Of a stretch of 64,000 nt of DNA, positions 9,344 to 17,745 are shown one piece after another. The DNA is from Amycolatopsis antarctica (GTDB lineage: Bacteria; Actinomycetota; Actinomycetes; Mycobacteriales; Pseudonocardiaceae), in the NCBI RefSeq assembly GCF_002262875.1, contig NZ_NKYE01000015.1, positions 1 to 64,000 of the forward strand, written 5' to 3'. Position numbers and translations under genes: made by a program. The notes under the pieces are model-generated. The model saw nothing but the letters and a program-made list of their open reading frames with translations, made no database searches and was not told where the DNA came from. Each line of letters starts with the position of its first letter. Position 1 is the stretch's first letter.

Positions 9344-9709
9344 CTGAATCGATCACCTGATGGAGTGAACACACAGTACGAGGAGTGATTACCTTGCTGG
9401 CTAGATCCGCGCTAACAAGTGAGACCTAGTTCACAAACAGCAATTCTAGCATGAATATTTCTAACATTTGAACGCGGCGTGACGAGCCGCAGGTAGGCGG
9501 TTCGCGCGCGGCCACCCGCGTGACACCGGCCGCGTGCACGGGGCGAGGACCGTCCCGCTCCGTAGACTGGGCCTGCTGGCCCGCGCGAGCGGGCCGGTGA
9601 GCCGACCGTTCCACAGGCCCGCCGGCACCCGGACCGGGCAGCCGTCCGGACCGGGCCGGCCGACCGACCGAGCCGACCGAATTGACCGACCGAACTGACG
9701 AGGTGGAGC
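9344..9709. other. Divergent intergenic region before dxs and the glycosyltransferase
   Basis: This 366-bp gap separates two divergent genes and must hold promoters for both. It contains an AT-rich island at about 9365-9475, unusual for this genome. GTGAAC (about 9365) and GTTCAC (about 9429) form an inverted pair roughly 60 bp apart. The remainder, towards dxs, is GC-rich and ends in short tandem repeats. I cannot assign -35 and -10 boxes with confidence, and no riboswitch is recognisable. Confidence 0.5.
9661..9699. repeat. Imperfect short tandem repeat before dxs
   Basis: The sequence is built from imperfect copies of GACCGA with spacers (…CCGACCGAG, CCGACCGAATT, GACCGACCGAACT). It ends just ahead of the ribosome binding site of dxs. 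It probably arose by slippage in the leader; no function is evident. Confidence 0.5.
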
Positions 9710-11638
9710 GTGACGTTGCTGGAGTCCGTGCACGGACCGGCCGATCTGAAGTCGATGGATCACGAGCAGCTCGACACGCTCGCCTCGGAGATCCGGGACT
9801 TCCTCGTGGACCGGGTCTGCAAGGCAGGCGGTCACCTGGGGCCGAATCTCGGCGTGGTCGAACTGACCCTGGCGCTGCACCGGGTGTTCGACTCGCCGTC
9901 CGACGCGATCGTCTACGACGTCGGGCACCAGAGTTACGTGCACAAGATCGTCACCGGCAGGCGGGACGGCTTCGACCGCCTCCGGCAGCTCGACGGTATC
10001 GGCGGCTACCCCACCAGGGCGGAGAGCGAGCACGACCTGGTCGAGAACAGCCACGCCTCCACGGCCCTGTCCTACGCGGACGGCCTGGCCAAGTCGTTCC
10101 AGCTCACCGGCGGCGGCAGGCACGCCGTCGCGGTCGTCGGCGACGGCGCCCTGACCGGCGGCATGTGCTGGGAGGCGCTGAACAACATCGCCGGCGATCC
10201 GCACCGGCCGGTGGTCGTCGTGGTCAACGACAACGGCCGTTCCTACTCGCCGACCATCGGCGGGCTCGCGGAGCACCTCGCCGCGCTGCGCCTCAAACCC
10301 GGCTACGAGCGGGTGCTCGACAGCGGCCGGGAGATCCTGCGGCACACCCCGGTGGTCGGCAAACCCGTCTACGCCGCTCTGCACGCCGCGAAGGCCGGCA
10401 TCAAGGACGCGATCAGCCCGCAGGCGATGTTCGCCGATCTGGGCCTGAAGTACTTCGGCCCGATCGACGGGCACGACATCGTCGCGCTGGAGAAGGCGCT
10501 GGCCGGGGCGAAGGATTTCGGCGGCCCGGTCATCGTGCACGCGGTCACCGAGAAGGGGCACGGTTACCCGCCTGCGGTCAACCACGAGGCCGACCAGATG
10601 CACCAGACCGATCCGATCGACCCGGACACCGGCCTCCCCCCGGTGAAGGGACCGAGCTGGACGGGCGTCTTCGGCGAGGAGATGGTCCGGATCGGCGCGG
10701 AGCGGGCCGACGTCGTGGCCATCACGGCGGCGATGCTGCGTTCCACCGGGCTGCACCACTTCGCCGAGGCGTACCCGGACCGCTGGTTCGACGTCGGCAT
10801 CGCCGAGCAGCACGCGGTGACCTCCGCGGCCGGGCTGGCGATGGGCGGGATGCATCCGGTCGTCGCCGTGTACTCGACCTTCCTCAACCGCGCGTTCGAC
10901 CAGCTACTGATGGACGTGGCCCTGCACCGGCAACCGGTCACCGTCGTGCTGGACCGGGCCGGGATCACCGGGCCGGACGGGCCCAGCCACCACGGCATGT
11001 GGGACCTGTCGCTGCTCGGCATGGTGCCCGGCATCCGGGTGGCCGCGCCGCGGGACGCCGAGACCTTGCGCGAGGAACTGCGGGAGGCCGTGGCCATCGA
11101 CGACGGCCCGAGCGCCCTGCGCTGGTCGAAGGGGTCGGTCGTGGAGTCCGTGCCCGCGCGGGAACGGATCGGCACGGTCGACGTGCTGGGCGCACCCGCG
11201 TCCGGGGCGGGTGCGGACGTGCTGCTGGTCGCGGTCGGCGCCTTCGCGGCGCTCGGTCTCGCCGCGGCGGGACGCCTTGCCGATCAGGGCATCGGAGTGA
11301 CGGTGGTCGACCCGCGGTGGGTGCTGCCGGTGCCCGGCGAGCTGGTCGATCTGGCCAGGGAACACCGCATGGTGGTGACCGTCGAGGACAGCGGAAGGCA
11401 CGGCGGGTTCGGCTCGGCACTGGCCGCGGTGCTGCGTGACGCGGAGTGCGACGTCCCGCTGCGCGATCTCGCCGTGCCGCAGCGGTTCCTCGCCCAGGGC
11501 ACGCGGGACGAGGTGCTCTCCGGGATCGGCCTCACCGCACAGGACGTGGCGCGTCAGGTCACCGAGTGGGCCGCGAAGCTGATCGGTGGCCCGGCGGCGG
11601 AGCGCAGCCGCGCCGACGTTCCCTCGGCAGGCGACTGA
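9710..11638 (+). CDS. dxs: 1-deoxy-D-xylulose-5-phosphate synthase
   Basis: A 642-residue TPP-dependent enzyme condensing pyruvate and glyceraldehyde 3-phosphate to 1-deoxy-D-xylulose 5-phosphate, the first step of the MEP isoprenoid pathway. Recognisable landmarks are the N-terminal LASEIRDFLVDRVCKAGGHLG region, YDVGHQSYVHKI with the substrate-binding His, the TPP motif VGDGALTGGMCWEALNN, and the C-terminal DRAGITGPDGPSHHGMWD with FDVGIAEQHAVTSAAG holding the catalytic Glu. The length is normal. The start is GTG at 9710, with GAGGTGGAG just upstream. It appears monocistronic: the next gene is on the opposite strand and converges on it. This is a housekeeping gene in actinobacteria. Confidence 0.97.
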   Translation: MTLLESVHGPADLKSMDHEQLDTLASEIRDFLVDRVCKAGGHLGPNLGVVELTLALHRVFDSPSDAIVYDVGHQSYVHKIVTGRRDGFDRLRQLDGIGGYPTRAESEHDLVENSHASTALSYADGLAKSFQLTGGGRHAVAVVGDGALTGGMCWEALNNIAGDPHRPVVVVVNDNGRSYSPTIGGLAEHLAALRLKPGYERVLDSGREILRHTPVVGKPVYAALHAAKAGIKDAISPQAMFADLGLKYFGPIDGHDIVALEKALAGAKDFGGPVIVHAVTEKGHGYPPAVNHEADQMHQTDPIDPDTGLPPVKGPSWTGVFGEEMVRIGAERADVVAITAAMLRSTGLHHFAEAYPDRWFDVGIAEQHAVTSAAGLAMGGMHPVVAVYSTFLNRAFDQLLMDVALHRQPVTVVLDRAGITGPDGPSHHGMWDLSLLGMVPGIRVAAPRDAETLREELREAVAIDDGPSALRWSKGSVVESVPARERIGTVDVLGAPASGAGADVLLVAVGAFAALGLAAAGRLADQGIGVTVVDPRWVLPVPGELVDLAREHRMVVTVEDSGRHGGFGSALAAVLRDAECDVPLRDLAVPQRFLAQGTRDEVLSGIGLTAQDVARQVTEWAAKLIGGPAAERSRADVPSAGD

Positions 11639-11645
11639 GGGGCGC

Positions 11646-11962
11646 TCAGCGCACGCTGCCGCGGTACTTCCGCCACCGGCCCGCCAGCATCGCCAGGCCG
11701 GTCACGGTGTTCCCGAGCCCGGTGAACCCGAGCGGCAGGTACACGATGCCCTCCTGCCCGGAGACGCTGCTGAGCTGGCACAGCTGAGCTGGCACAGCAC
11801 GCCGACAGCCGCGATGGACACGCCCCGGCCGAGTTCCCGGTCGGCCGGGGCGTCCCGGCCGCCGGAGCCGGTGCGGCGCGCCAGGCCGGTCCAGCCGAGC
11901 AGGCCGAACACCGCCACTCCCAGGACGAGTGCGAACGCCACCCACCTCAGCACGTCCGGCAC
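11646..11962 (-). pseudogene. Small membrane protein gene frameshifted by a 14-bp tandem duplication
   Basis: Reading starts at GTG 11960-11962 (GAGGG 5 bases upstream) as MPDVLRWVAFALVLGVAVFGLLGW, a clear membrane helix, and continues to VGVLCQLS. There it enters a perfect 14-bp tandem duplication (11771-11784 and 11785-11798) that shifts the frame. Removing one copy restores a continuous protein of about 100 residues: CQLSSVSGQEGIVYLPLG followed by a second hydrophobic part, ending WRKYRGSVR at the TGA at 11646-11648. As written, the first frame runs on into unrelated sequence (CASSAASPG). The family is not known to me. This may be a true recent mutation, a phase-variable slip or an assembly error. 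Confidence 0.65.
11769..11798. repeat. Perfect 14-bp tandem duplication
   Basis: Two identical copies of TGAGCTGGCACAGC lie end to end (11771-11784, 11785-11798), extended two bases on the left by the same GC. Because 14 is not a multiple of three, the duplication throws the overlapping small membrane-protein gene out of frame. Confidence 0.95.
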
Positions 11963-12012
11963 AGGCCCTCACCCGATCCTTTCCGGCGACGAGATACCCG
12001 GCCACGGGCGCG

Positions 12013-13431
12013 TCAGTGCCTGCTCATCACGTGCTTGACGCGCGTGTACTCGGCGAACGAGTACGCGGAGAGATCCTTGCCGTGCCCCGAGTGGCCGAAC
12101 CCGCCGTGCGGCATCTCGGCGACCAGCGGGCCATGGGTGTTGATCCACACACAGCCGAAGTCCAGTTCGGCCGAGGTCCGCACCGCGCGGGCGTGGTCGC
12201 GGGTCCACACGGACGCGGCCAGGCCGTAGGGCACGCCGTTGGCGAGGTCCAGCGCCGCCGGCTCGCCGGAGAACCGTTGCACGGTGACGACCGGGCCGAA
12301 AATCTCCTCCCGGACGATCTCGTCGTCCTGGGTGAGACCGGAGACCACGGTGGGGGAGAAGAAGAATCCCCGCTCGCCGGATCGGGAACCACCGGTGTGC
12401 ACGCGGGCGTCGGCGGGCAGCCGCTCGACGAGCCCGCGCACCCGGTCGAACTGCGCACGGTTGTTCAGCGGCCCGAAGTCCGCGGCCGGATCGGACGGCG
12501 GCGCGGTGCGCTTCGCCGCCGCTGCGGCGGCCAGCGCCGCTGCCAGCTCGTCGTGGATCGCGTCCTCGGCGAGCACCCGGGTGCCCGCCGTGCAGTCCTG
12601 CCCCGCGTTGTAGCAGGCGGCGTCGATGATCGCGGTGGCCGTCGCGGCGACGTCGGTGTCGGCGAACACCAGCAGCGGGGCGTTCCCGCCGAGTTCAAGG
12701 TGCGTGCGCTTGAGGTCCGCGGCCGCGACGGTCGCGACGTCGATCCCCGCGCGGGTGGAGCCGGTGATCGAGACGAGTTCGGTGACCGGGTGGGCGACCA
12801 GGGCCCGGCCGGTGTTCCGGTCGCCGCAGAGCACGTTGAACGCGCCCGCCGGCAGGAACTCGGCGGCCGCGCGGGCCAGCAGGAGCGCTGTGCCCGGGGT
12901 CGTCTCGGCGGGTTTGAGCACGACCGTGTTGCCCGCCGCGAGCGCAGGGGCGATCTTCCACACGGCCATCATCAGCGGGTAGTTCCACGGCGCGATCTGC
13001 GCGCAGACCCCGATCGGCTCGCGGCGGATCAGGGAGGTGTGACCGGACAGGTACTCCGCCGCCGCGGTGCCCTCCAGCAGCCGGGCCGCGCCGGCGAAGT
13101 ACCGCAGCGCGCTCACGCTCTCCGGGATCTCCTCGTCCAGCACCACCGCTCGCGGTTTGCCCGTCTGGCGGATCTCGGCCTCGGCGAAGGAATCCGCGTT
13201 CGACTCGACGGCGTCCGCCAGGCGCAGCAGCGCGAGCTGGCGTTGCGCCGGCGTGCTCCGCCGCCACGTCCCGAAGGCCCGGTGCGCCGCCCGCAGCGCA
13301 CCGTCCACATCGGACGGTCCGGAGATCCCGGTGGTCCCGCTGCGGTCCTCGGTGCTCGGGTCGACCAGTTCGAGCACACCGTCGCCGGTGGCGGCGATCT
13401 CGGCGCCGGCGACGAGGTTGGGCACGGTCAT
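12013..13431 (-). CDS. Aldehyde dehydrogenase, 4-aminobutyraldehyde/4-guanidinobutyraldehyde type
   Basis: A 472-residue NAD+-dependent aldehyde dehydrogenase. The cysteine motif YNAGQDCTAGTRVL closely matches that of E. coli PatD (gamma-aminobutyraldehyde dehydrogenase). The general base sits in LELGGNAPLLVF and the oxyanion Asn in IAPWNYPLMM. The conserved C-terminal WINTHGPLVAEMPHGGFGHSGHGKDLS is also PatD-like. Its ATG overlaps the stop of the TPP enzyme gene by 4 bases, and that gene overlaps the ureohydrolase gene in the same way. Together they suggest oxidation of 4-guanidinobutyraldehyde or 4-aminobutyraldehyde within arginine or agmatine breakdown. Which aldehyde is preferred cannot be told from sequence. 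Confidence 0.85.
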   Translation of the reverse strand: MTVPNLVAGAEIAATGDGVLELVDPSTEDRSGTTGISGPSDVDGALRAAHRAFGTWRRSTPAQRQLALLRLADAVESNADSFAEAEIRQTGKPRAVVLDEEIPESVSALRYFAGAARLLEGTAAAEYLSGHTSLIRREPIGVCAQIAPWNYPLMMAVWKIAPALAAGNTVVLKPAETTPGTALLLARAAAEFLPAGAFNVLCGDRNTGRALVAHPVTELVSITGSTRAGIDVATVAAADLKRTHLELGGNAPLLVFADTDVAATATAIIDAACYNAGQDCTAGTRVLAEDAIHDELAAALAAAAAAKRTAPPSDPAADFGPLNNRAQFDRVRGLVERLPADARVHTGGSRSGERGFFFSPTVVSGLTQDDEIVREEIFGPVVTVQRFSGEPAALDLANGVPYGLAASVWTRDHARAVRTSAELDFGCVWINTHGPLVAEMPHGGFGHSGHGKDLSAYSFAEYTRVKHVMSRH

Positions 13432-15098
13432 CTGGGGTCCTCCTCGGCCGGTCCGGTGGCGGCGAACATGCGCAGGGTCGCTGACAGCACGACGACCCGG
13501 GGCCCGGGTGCGCGCAGGGCGGCGGCAAGGTCGGCGCCCACGGTGTCCACAGTGGACACGATGGACGGGACGCCGAACGACCGTGCCAGCGCGGCGAAGT
13601 CCGGGCGGGCGAGTTCGGTGGCGTGTGTCCGGCCGAAGGCACCGGTGAGGTACTCGCGCAGGATCCCGTAGCCGCCGTCGTCGATGATCAGCCAGGTGAC
13701 GTCCAGTTCGTGCTGCACCGCGGTGGCGAGTTCGGCGATCCCGTACATCGCCCCGCCGTCACCGGAGACCGCCAGCACCGGCCCGCCGGTGGCGGCCGCC
13801 GCGCCGAGCGCGCCGGGCAGGCCGTATCCCAGCCCGCCCGAGCCCTGCGCCGTGTGGATCGGCGCTCCACCGGAGTCCCAGGCGGACCACGCCCAGTACC
13901 CGAGAACGGTCATGTCCCAGAAGCTCGGCGTCCCTTCCGGCAGCGCCGCGCGGACGTCGGCGAGCAGTGTCCGTTCGAGGTCGAGTCCCTGCCCGTCCAG
14001 CCGCCGGTGTACACGCTCCACCAGTTCCGCGGCGGCGGTCTCCGGCCGCCCGTCCGGTTCCCGTGCGGGCACCCGGTCACCGAGCGCGGTGAGCACGGCT
14101 CGCACGTCGCCGTGGATACCGAGGCCCGCGTGGTTGCTCTCCAGTTTCCCGGCGTCGGCCTCGACCTGGATCACCCGGCCCCTCGGGGCGAGCCGGTGGT
14201 AGTTGCTGGAGAGCTCGCCGAGCCCGGAGCCGAGGACGAGGAGCACGTCCGCCGCCGCGAGGAATTCGGTGCTGTGCCAGTCCTCCAGCCATTCCCGGCC
14301 GGACAGCGGATGCTCCCAGGGAAACGACCCTTTGCCGCCGAACGTCGACAGCACCGGCGCGCGCAGTGCCTCGGCCAGCACCGTCAGCTCCGCCGTGGCA
14401 CCGGCGCGGACGACACCTCCGCCCGCCAGCAGGACGGGGTTGCGGGCACCGGAGAGCAGCCGGACGGCCTCGTCCAGCAGGTCCGGCAGGGGAGCGAGCT
14501 CGTCCCGCCGTACCGGAACGGCCGTGATCGGTGGCAGGGTCACCGGTGCCTGCAGCACGTCCTGCGGGATCTCCACCCACGCCGGGCCGTACGGGGCGGT
14601 GGCCGCCGACACCCACGCGTCGCGCACGGCGCCGGGGATCTGGCTGGCCGTGCGCGCCTGGTGCACAGACTTGACCACGCCGGCGACACTGGCCTGCTGG
14701 TCGGGCAGTTCGTGGAGGTACCCGTGCCTGCCACCGCCCAGTCCGGCGGCCGGGATCTGGCTGGAGATGCCGAGCACGGGCACCGACGCCGCACGCGACT
14801 CCTGCAGCGAGGAGAGCGTCAGCAGCGCCCCGGGGCCGGTGGAGACGATCATCGGGGTCACCGGCACCGGCCCGTGCGGATCGGCGTGCAGCCGGGCACG
14901 TGCGTGCCCGTCGGCGGCGAAGGCCAGGTTGTTCTCCACCCGCGCACCGAGCAGCCGCAGGCCGGGGGTGCGGCGCAGCGCGTCGAACAGGCCCAGCGCG
15001 TGCTGGCCGGGCAGGCCGAACACGGTGTCCGCGCCGAGCGATCGCAGTGTCTCGACGACCAGGTCCCCGCCGATCCGGGTGGTGTTCTCGTCCGTCAT
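13428..15098 (-). CDS. TPP-dependent decarboxylase, probably 2-ketoarginine decarboxylase (AruI-like)
   Basis: A 556-residue enzyme of the acetolactate synthase/benzoylformate decarboxylase superfamily with all three domains. The N-terminal catalytic Glu is in GARVENNLAFAADGHAR, and the TPP/Mg motif is SGDGGAMYGIAELATAVQHELDVTWLIIDDGGYG. The stretch GRHGYLHELPDQQASVAGV resembles Pseudomonas AruI, 5-guanidino-2-oxopentanoate decarboxylase, as I remember it, and the length is nearly the same. The gene lies between a ureohydrolase and an aldehyde dehydrogenase, joined to both by 4-base overlaps. This is the gene set expected for 2-ketoarginine to 4-guanidinobutyraldehyde to 4-guanidinobutyrate to GABA plus urea. 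The function is inferred from context; a different 2-oxoacid substrate is possible. Confidence 0.7.
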   Translation of the reverse strand: MTDENTTRIGGDLVVETLRSLGADTVFGLPGQHALGLFDALRRTPGLRLLGARVENNLAFAADGHARARLHADPHGPVPVTPMIVSTGPGALLTLSSLQESRAASVPVLGISSQIPAAGLGGGRHGYLHELPDQQASVAGVVKSVHQARTASQIPGAVRDAWVSAATAPYGPAWVEIPQDVLQAPVTLPPITAVPVRRDELAPLPDLLDEAVRLLSGARNPVLLAGGGVVRAGATAELTVLAEALRAPVLSTFGGKGSFPWEHPLSGREWLEDWHSTEFLAAADVLLVLGSGLGELSSNYHRLAPRGRVIQVEADAGKLESNHAGLGIHGDVRAVLTALGDRVPAREPDGRPETAAAELVERVHRRLDGQGLDLERTLLADVRAALPEGTPSFWDMTVLGYWAWSAWDSGGAPIHTAQGSGGLGYGLPGALGAAAATGGPVLAVSGDGGAMYGIAELATAVQHELDVTWLIIDDGGYGILREYLTGAFGRTHATELARPDFAALARSFGVPSIVSTVDTVGADLAAALRAPGPRVVVLSATLRMFAATGPAEEDPR

Positions 15099-16057
15099 CG
15101 GGTCCGCGCTCCCAGGCTCAGCAGGCTCACCAGCTCGTAGGCCACGTGCGACGCGGCGATCGAGGTGATCTCCGCGTGATCGTATGCCGGGGCCACTTCC
15201 ACCACATCCGCGCCGATCAGGGTGGTGTCACGCAGTCCGCGCAGGATCTCCAGGAGTTCCCGGCTGGTCATCCCGCCTGCCTCCGGTGTCCCGGTACCCG
15301 GCGCGTGCGCGGGATCGAGGACGTCGATGTCGACCGAGATGTACAGCGGACGGTCACCGATCCGCTGTCGCAGGGCCCCGGCGATCTCGTCGACCCCGCG
15401 GCGCAGTACGTCCGCGGAGGTGACGATGCCGAAGCCGAGCCGCTCGTCCTCGTCGAGGTCCGCCCTGCCGTAGAGCGGGCCCCTGGTGCCGACGTGGCAC
15501 AGTGCCGAGGTGTCGAGCAGACCCTCCTCGGCGGCCCTGCGGAACGGTGTGCCGTGCGTGTAGGGCTCGCCGAAGTAGGTGTCCCAGGTGTCCAGATGCG
15601 CGTCGAAGTGCAGCAGGGCCACGGGCCCGTGCCGTGCCGCGGCGGCGCGCAGCAGCGGCAGGGCGATGGTGTGGTCGCCGCCGAGGGTCACCAGCCGGGT
15701 GCCGTCCGCGGTGAGCTCGCGCGCCCGTTCCGCCAGCGTGCCGATCGCCTCGCCGACGTCGAAGGGGTTGAGCACGATGTCGCCCGCGTCGGCCACCTGG
15801 GCGGTGGCGAACGGCGAGACGTCGAGTCCCGGGTTGTAGGGGCGCAGCAGCCTGCTCGCCTCGCGGACCGCGGCCGGGCCGAACCGCGCTCCCGGCCGGT
15901 AGGACACCCCGGCGTCGAAGGGCGCGCCGGCCACGACGACGTCGGCGCGGGTGACCTCATCCAGGCGCGGCAGCCGGGCGAAGGTGGCGAAGCCGGCGAA
16001 GCGGGGCACGGCGGAGGAGTCGACCGGTCCGATCGGGGGCGGGGCGTTCACGGGCAT
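15095..16057 (-). CDS. Ureohydrolase: guanidinobutyrase or agmatinase
   Basis: A 320-residue member of the arginase/agmatinase/ureohydrolase family that hydrolyses a guanidino compound to an amine and urea at a binuclear Mn centre. The metal ligands are all visible: GGDHTIALP, HFDAHLDTWD, and SVDIDVLDPAHAPGTGTPE. EPYTHGTPFRRA carries the conserved His. The ATG at 16055-16057 follows GAGGAG directly. In this operon, with a 2-ketoarginine decarboxylase-like enzyme and an aldehyde dehydrogenase, 4-guanidinobutyrate is the more likely substrate than agmatine. The family signatures do not separate the two. Confidence 0.85.
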   Translation of the reverse strand: MPVNAPPPIGPVDSSAVPRFAGFATFARLPRLDEVTRADVVVAGAPFDAGVSYRPGARFGPAAVREASRLLRPYNPGLDVSPFATAQVADAGDIVLNPFDVGEAIGTLAERARELTADGTRLVTLGGDHTIALPLLRAAAARHGPVALLHFDAHLDTWDTYFGEPYTHGTPFRRAAEEGLLDTSALCHVGTRGPLYGRADLDEDERLGFGIVTSADVLRRGVDEIAGALRQRIGDRPLYISVDIDVLDPAHAPGTGTPEAGGMTSRELLEILRGLRDTTLIGADVVEVAPAYDHAEITSIAASHVAYELVSLLSLGARTR

Positions 16058-16072
16058 GCTCCTCGGGTTCGT

Positions 16073-16116
16073 CGGTGCTGGGTACTCGGTGCTGGGTACT
16101 CGGTGCTGGGTGCTGG
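16073..16116. repeat. Three tandem copies of a 14-bp unit
   Basis: The unit CGGTGCTGGGTACT occurs at 16073-16086 and 16087-16100, and with two changes at 16101-16114. It lies in the 64-bp gap between the symporter and ureohydrolase genes, upstream of the latter's ribosome binding site. Copy number could affect coupling of the two genes. Confidence 0.9.
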
Positions 16117-16121
16117 TCCGG

Positions 16122-17603
16122 TCACGGTGCGGGTGCGTTTCCCGGCGGTGTGCCGGCGTTCTCCGCGGCGGGAACTCCCTCGTTCTCGTCCTCGCCGCGG
16201 ACGCGCGCGTTCCACGCGGTCAGTACGGCCTCGGGTGTGCGGGGTGTCAGGAGGCTGACCACGACGTAGGCGACCAGGCTCGCCAGCAGGCCGTAGTAGA
16301 TCGGCTCGTTCGCCGAGAGGCCCGCGACGATCATCGACACGACGACCACGACCGAGCCCGCGATCATCGACACCAGCGCCCCGGCACGGGTGCCGCGGCG
16401 CCAGGTCAGGCCGCCGAGGATCGCCACGAGCAGTCCGCCGACGAGAATGTTGTACGCGACCGTCAGGGCGGCCACGACGTCGTCGACCACCATCGCGATC
16501 CCGATCGCGGCGACGCCCAGGACCAGCGTGGTGATCCGGCTGGTCCGCACGCTCGCCTCGTCGCCCTCGTTCCCGCTCCGGCGGAACCTGGCGAGGATGT
16601 CGGTGGTGCTGACGGTCGAGCAGGCGATGAGTGCCCCGCTCGCGGTGGACATCAGCGCGGAGAGCGCCGCGGCCAGCACCAGGCCGCGCACGCCGGGCGG
16701 CAGCAGGTCCTCAACGATGACGGCGAACGCGTCGTCGGCGTCGCCCAGGGCCGGGTACAGCGCCTTCGCCGCCGTCCCGATGAGCGCCCCGGCGACCGCG
16801 TAGGCGAGGCAGTACACGCCGGAGACGATCCCGCCGCCGGTGGCGACCCGCGGCGTCCGGGCGGTGAACACGCGCTGCCAGATGTCCTGTCCGATGAGCA
16901 GGCCGAAGCCGTAGGTCAGGACGTAGGTGAAGATGGTGGCGCCGCCGATGCTGTCCAGTGCGAAATAGCTCGGGTCCAGCGTGGCGGCCAGGCCGTCGAA
17001 GCCGCCGCCCGCGCTGATCGCCACCGGCAGCAGGACGAACAGGATGCCGATCGTCTTGATGACGAACTGCGCGATGTCGGTCAGAGTGATCGACCACATG
17101 CCGCCCAGCACCGAGTACAGCACCACGATGGCGCCACCGATCGCGATCCCGGCGAGGCTCGGCACGTCGAACAGCACGTTGAAGATCGTCGCGAAGGACA
17201 GCGTGGAGGTGACCGTGAGCATGAGCGTGTAGCCCCACATCACGACGCCGGCGATGGTGGTGGACGAGCCGCCGTAGCGCAGGTCCAGCATCTGCGACAC
17301 GGTGTAGACGCGCAGCCGGACCAGCCTGCGGGCGAACAGTGCGTGCAGCAGCAGGATGCCCAGGCCGATGGTGAGTACCAGCCACGCCCCCGAGACGCCG
17401 TGGGTGTAGCCGAGGCCGACGCCGCCGATCGTGGACGCGCCGCCGAGCACGACGGCCGACATCGTGCCGGAGTACATGAACCAGCCGAGTCTGCGACCGG
17501 CGACGAGGTAGTCGCTCTTCGTCTTGGCCAGCCGCAGCCCGAACCAGCCGATGCCGATCATCCCGGCGATGTACAGCCCGATCACCGCGTAGTCCGCGAC
17601 CAC
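16122..17603 (-). CDS. Sodium:solute symporter family transporter
   Basis: A 493-residue membrane protein of the SSS family (as in PutP, PanF) with about thirteen transmembrane segments, starting VVADYAVIGLYIAGMIGIGW. It carries the family-typical DYLVAGRRLGWFMYSGTMSA region and the GLLIGQDIWQRVFTAR signature. The GTG start at 17601-17603 has a strong AAGGAGG 6 bases upstream. It is the first gene of the guanidino operon and is divergent from the PucR-type regulator 142 bp away. It most likely imports the operon's substrate (arginine, agmatine, 4-guanidinobutyrate or a related compound). The family uses Na+ as coupling ion; the substrate is inferred. Confidence 0.85.
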   Translation of the reverse strand: MVADYAVIGLYIAGMIGIGWFGLRLAKTKSDYLVAGRRLGWFMYSGTMSAVVLGGASTIGGVGLGYTHGVSGAWLVLTIGLGILLLHALFARRLVRLRVYTVSQMLDLRYGGSSTTIAGVVMWGYTLMLTVTSTLSFATIFNVLFDVPSLAGIAIGGAIVVLYSVLGGMWSITLTDIAQFVIKTIGILFVLLPVAISAGGGFDGLAATLDPSYFALDSIGGATIFTYVLTYGFGLLIGQDIWQRVFTARTPRVATGGGIVSGVYCLAYAVAGALIGTAAKALYPALGDADDAFAVIVEDLLPPGVRGLVLAAALSALMSTASGALIACSTVSTTDILARFRRSGNEGDEASVRTSRITTLVLGVAAIGIAMVVDDVVAALTVAYNILVGGLLVAILGGLTWRRGTRAGALVSMIAGSVVVVVSMIVAGLSANEPIYYGLLASLVAYVVVSLLTPRTPEAVLTAWNARVRGEDENEGVPAAENAGTPPGNAPAP

Positions 17604-17689
17604 GGTGCCCTCCTTCTCCGCTCCGGCACGTCCCGGCGCGCTCGTCCGCGCCGGGGTTCGCCGTCGGCGTTCCGGCAACCCTAGGAGCG

Positions 17690-17709
17690 CCAAGCCAGCC
17701 GATGCTTGG
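17690..17709. promoter_or_regulatory. Candidate operator between symporter and PucR-type regulator
   Basis: CCAAGC and GCTTGG form a perfect inverted repeat with an 8-base spacer, inside the 142-bp divergent intergenic region. Its position near both promoters makes it the natural binding site for the PucR-type activator/autoregulator. No other strong dyad is present in this gap. Confidence 0.45.
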
Positions 17710-17730
17710 GATGTTTCGTCCCGGTCGGCG

Positions 17731-17736
17731 TATTCT
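17731..17736 (+). promoter_or_regulatory. Candidate -10 element for a leaderless regulator transcript
   Basis: TATTCT ends 9 bases before the ATG of the PucR-type gene, and no ribosome binding site precedes that ATG. A start of transcription about 7 bases after this hexamer would fall at or next to the ATG, giving a leaderless mRNA, which is common in actinobacteria. Confidence 0.4.
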
Positions 17737-17745
17737 GTGGACGAA

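Noticed and set aside
9344..9709. Thiamine (TPP) riboswitch upstream of the TPP-dependent dxs
   Set aside because: The conserved TPP-riboswitch core sequences (CUGAGA and ACCUGA-type elements in the right order) are not found here.
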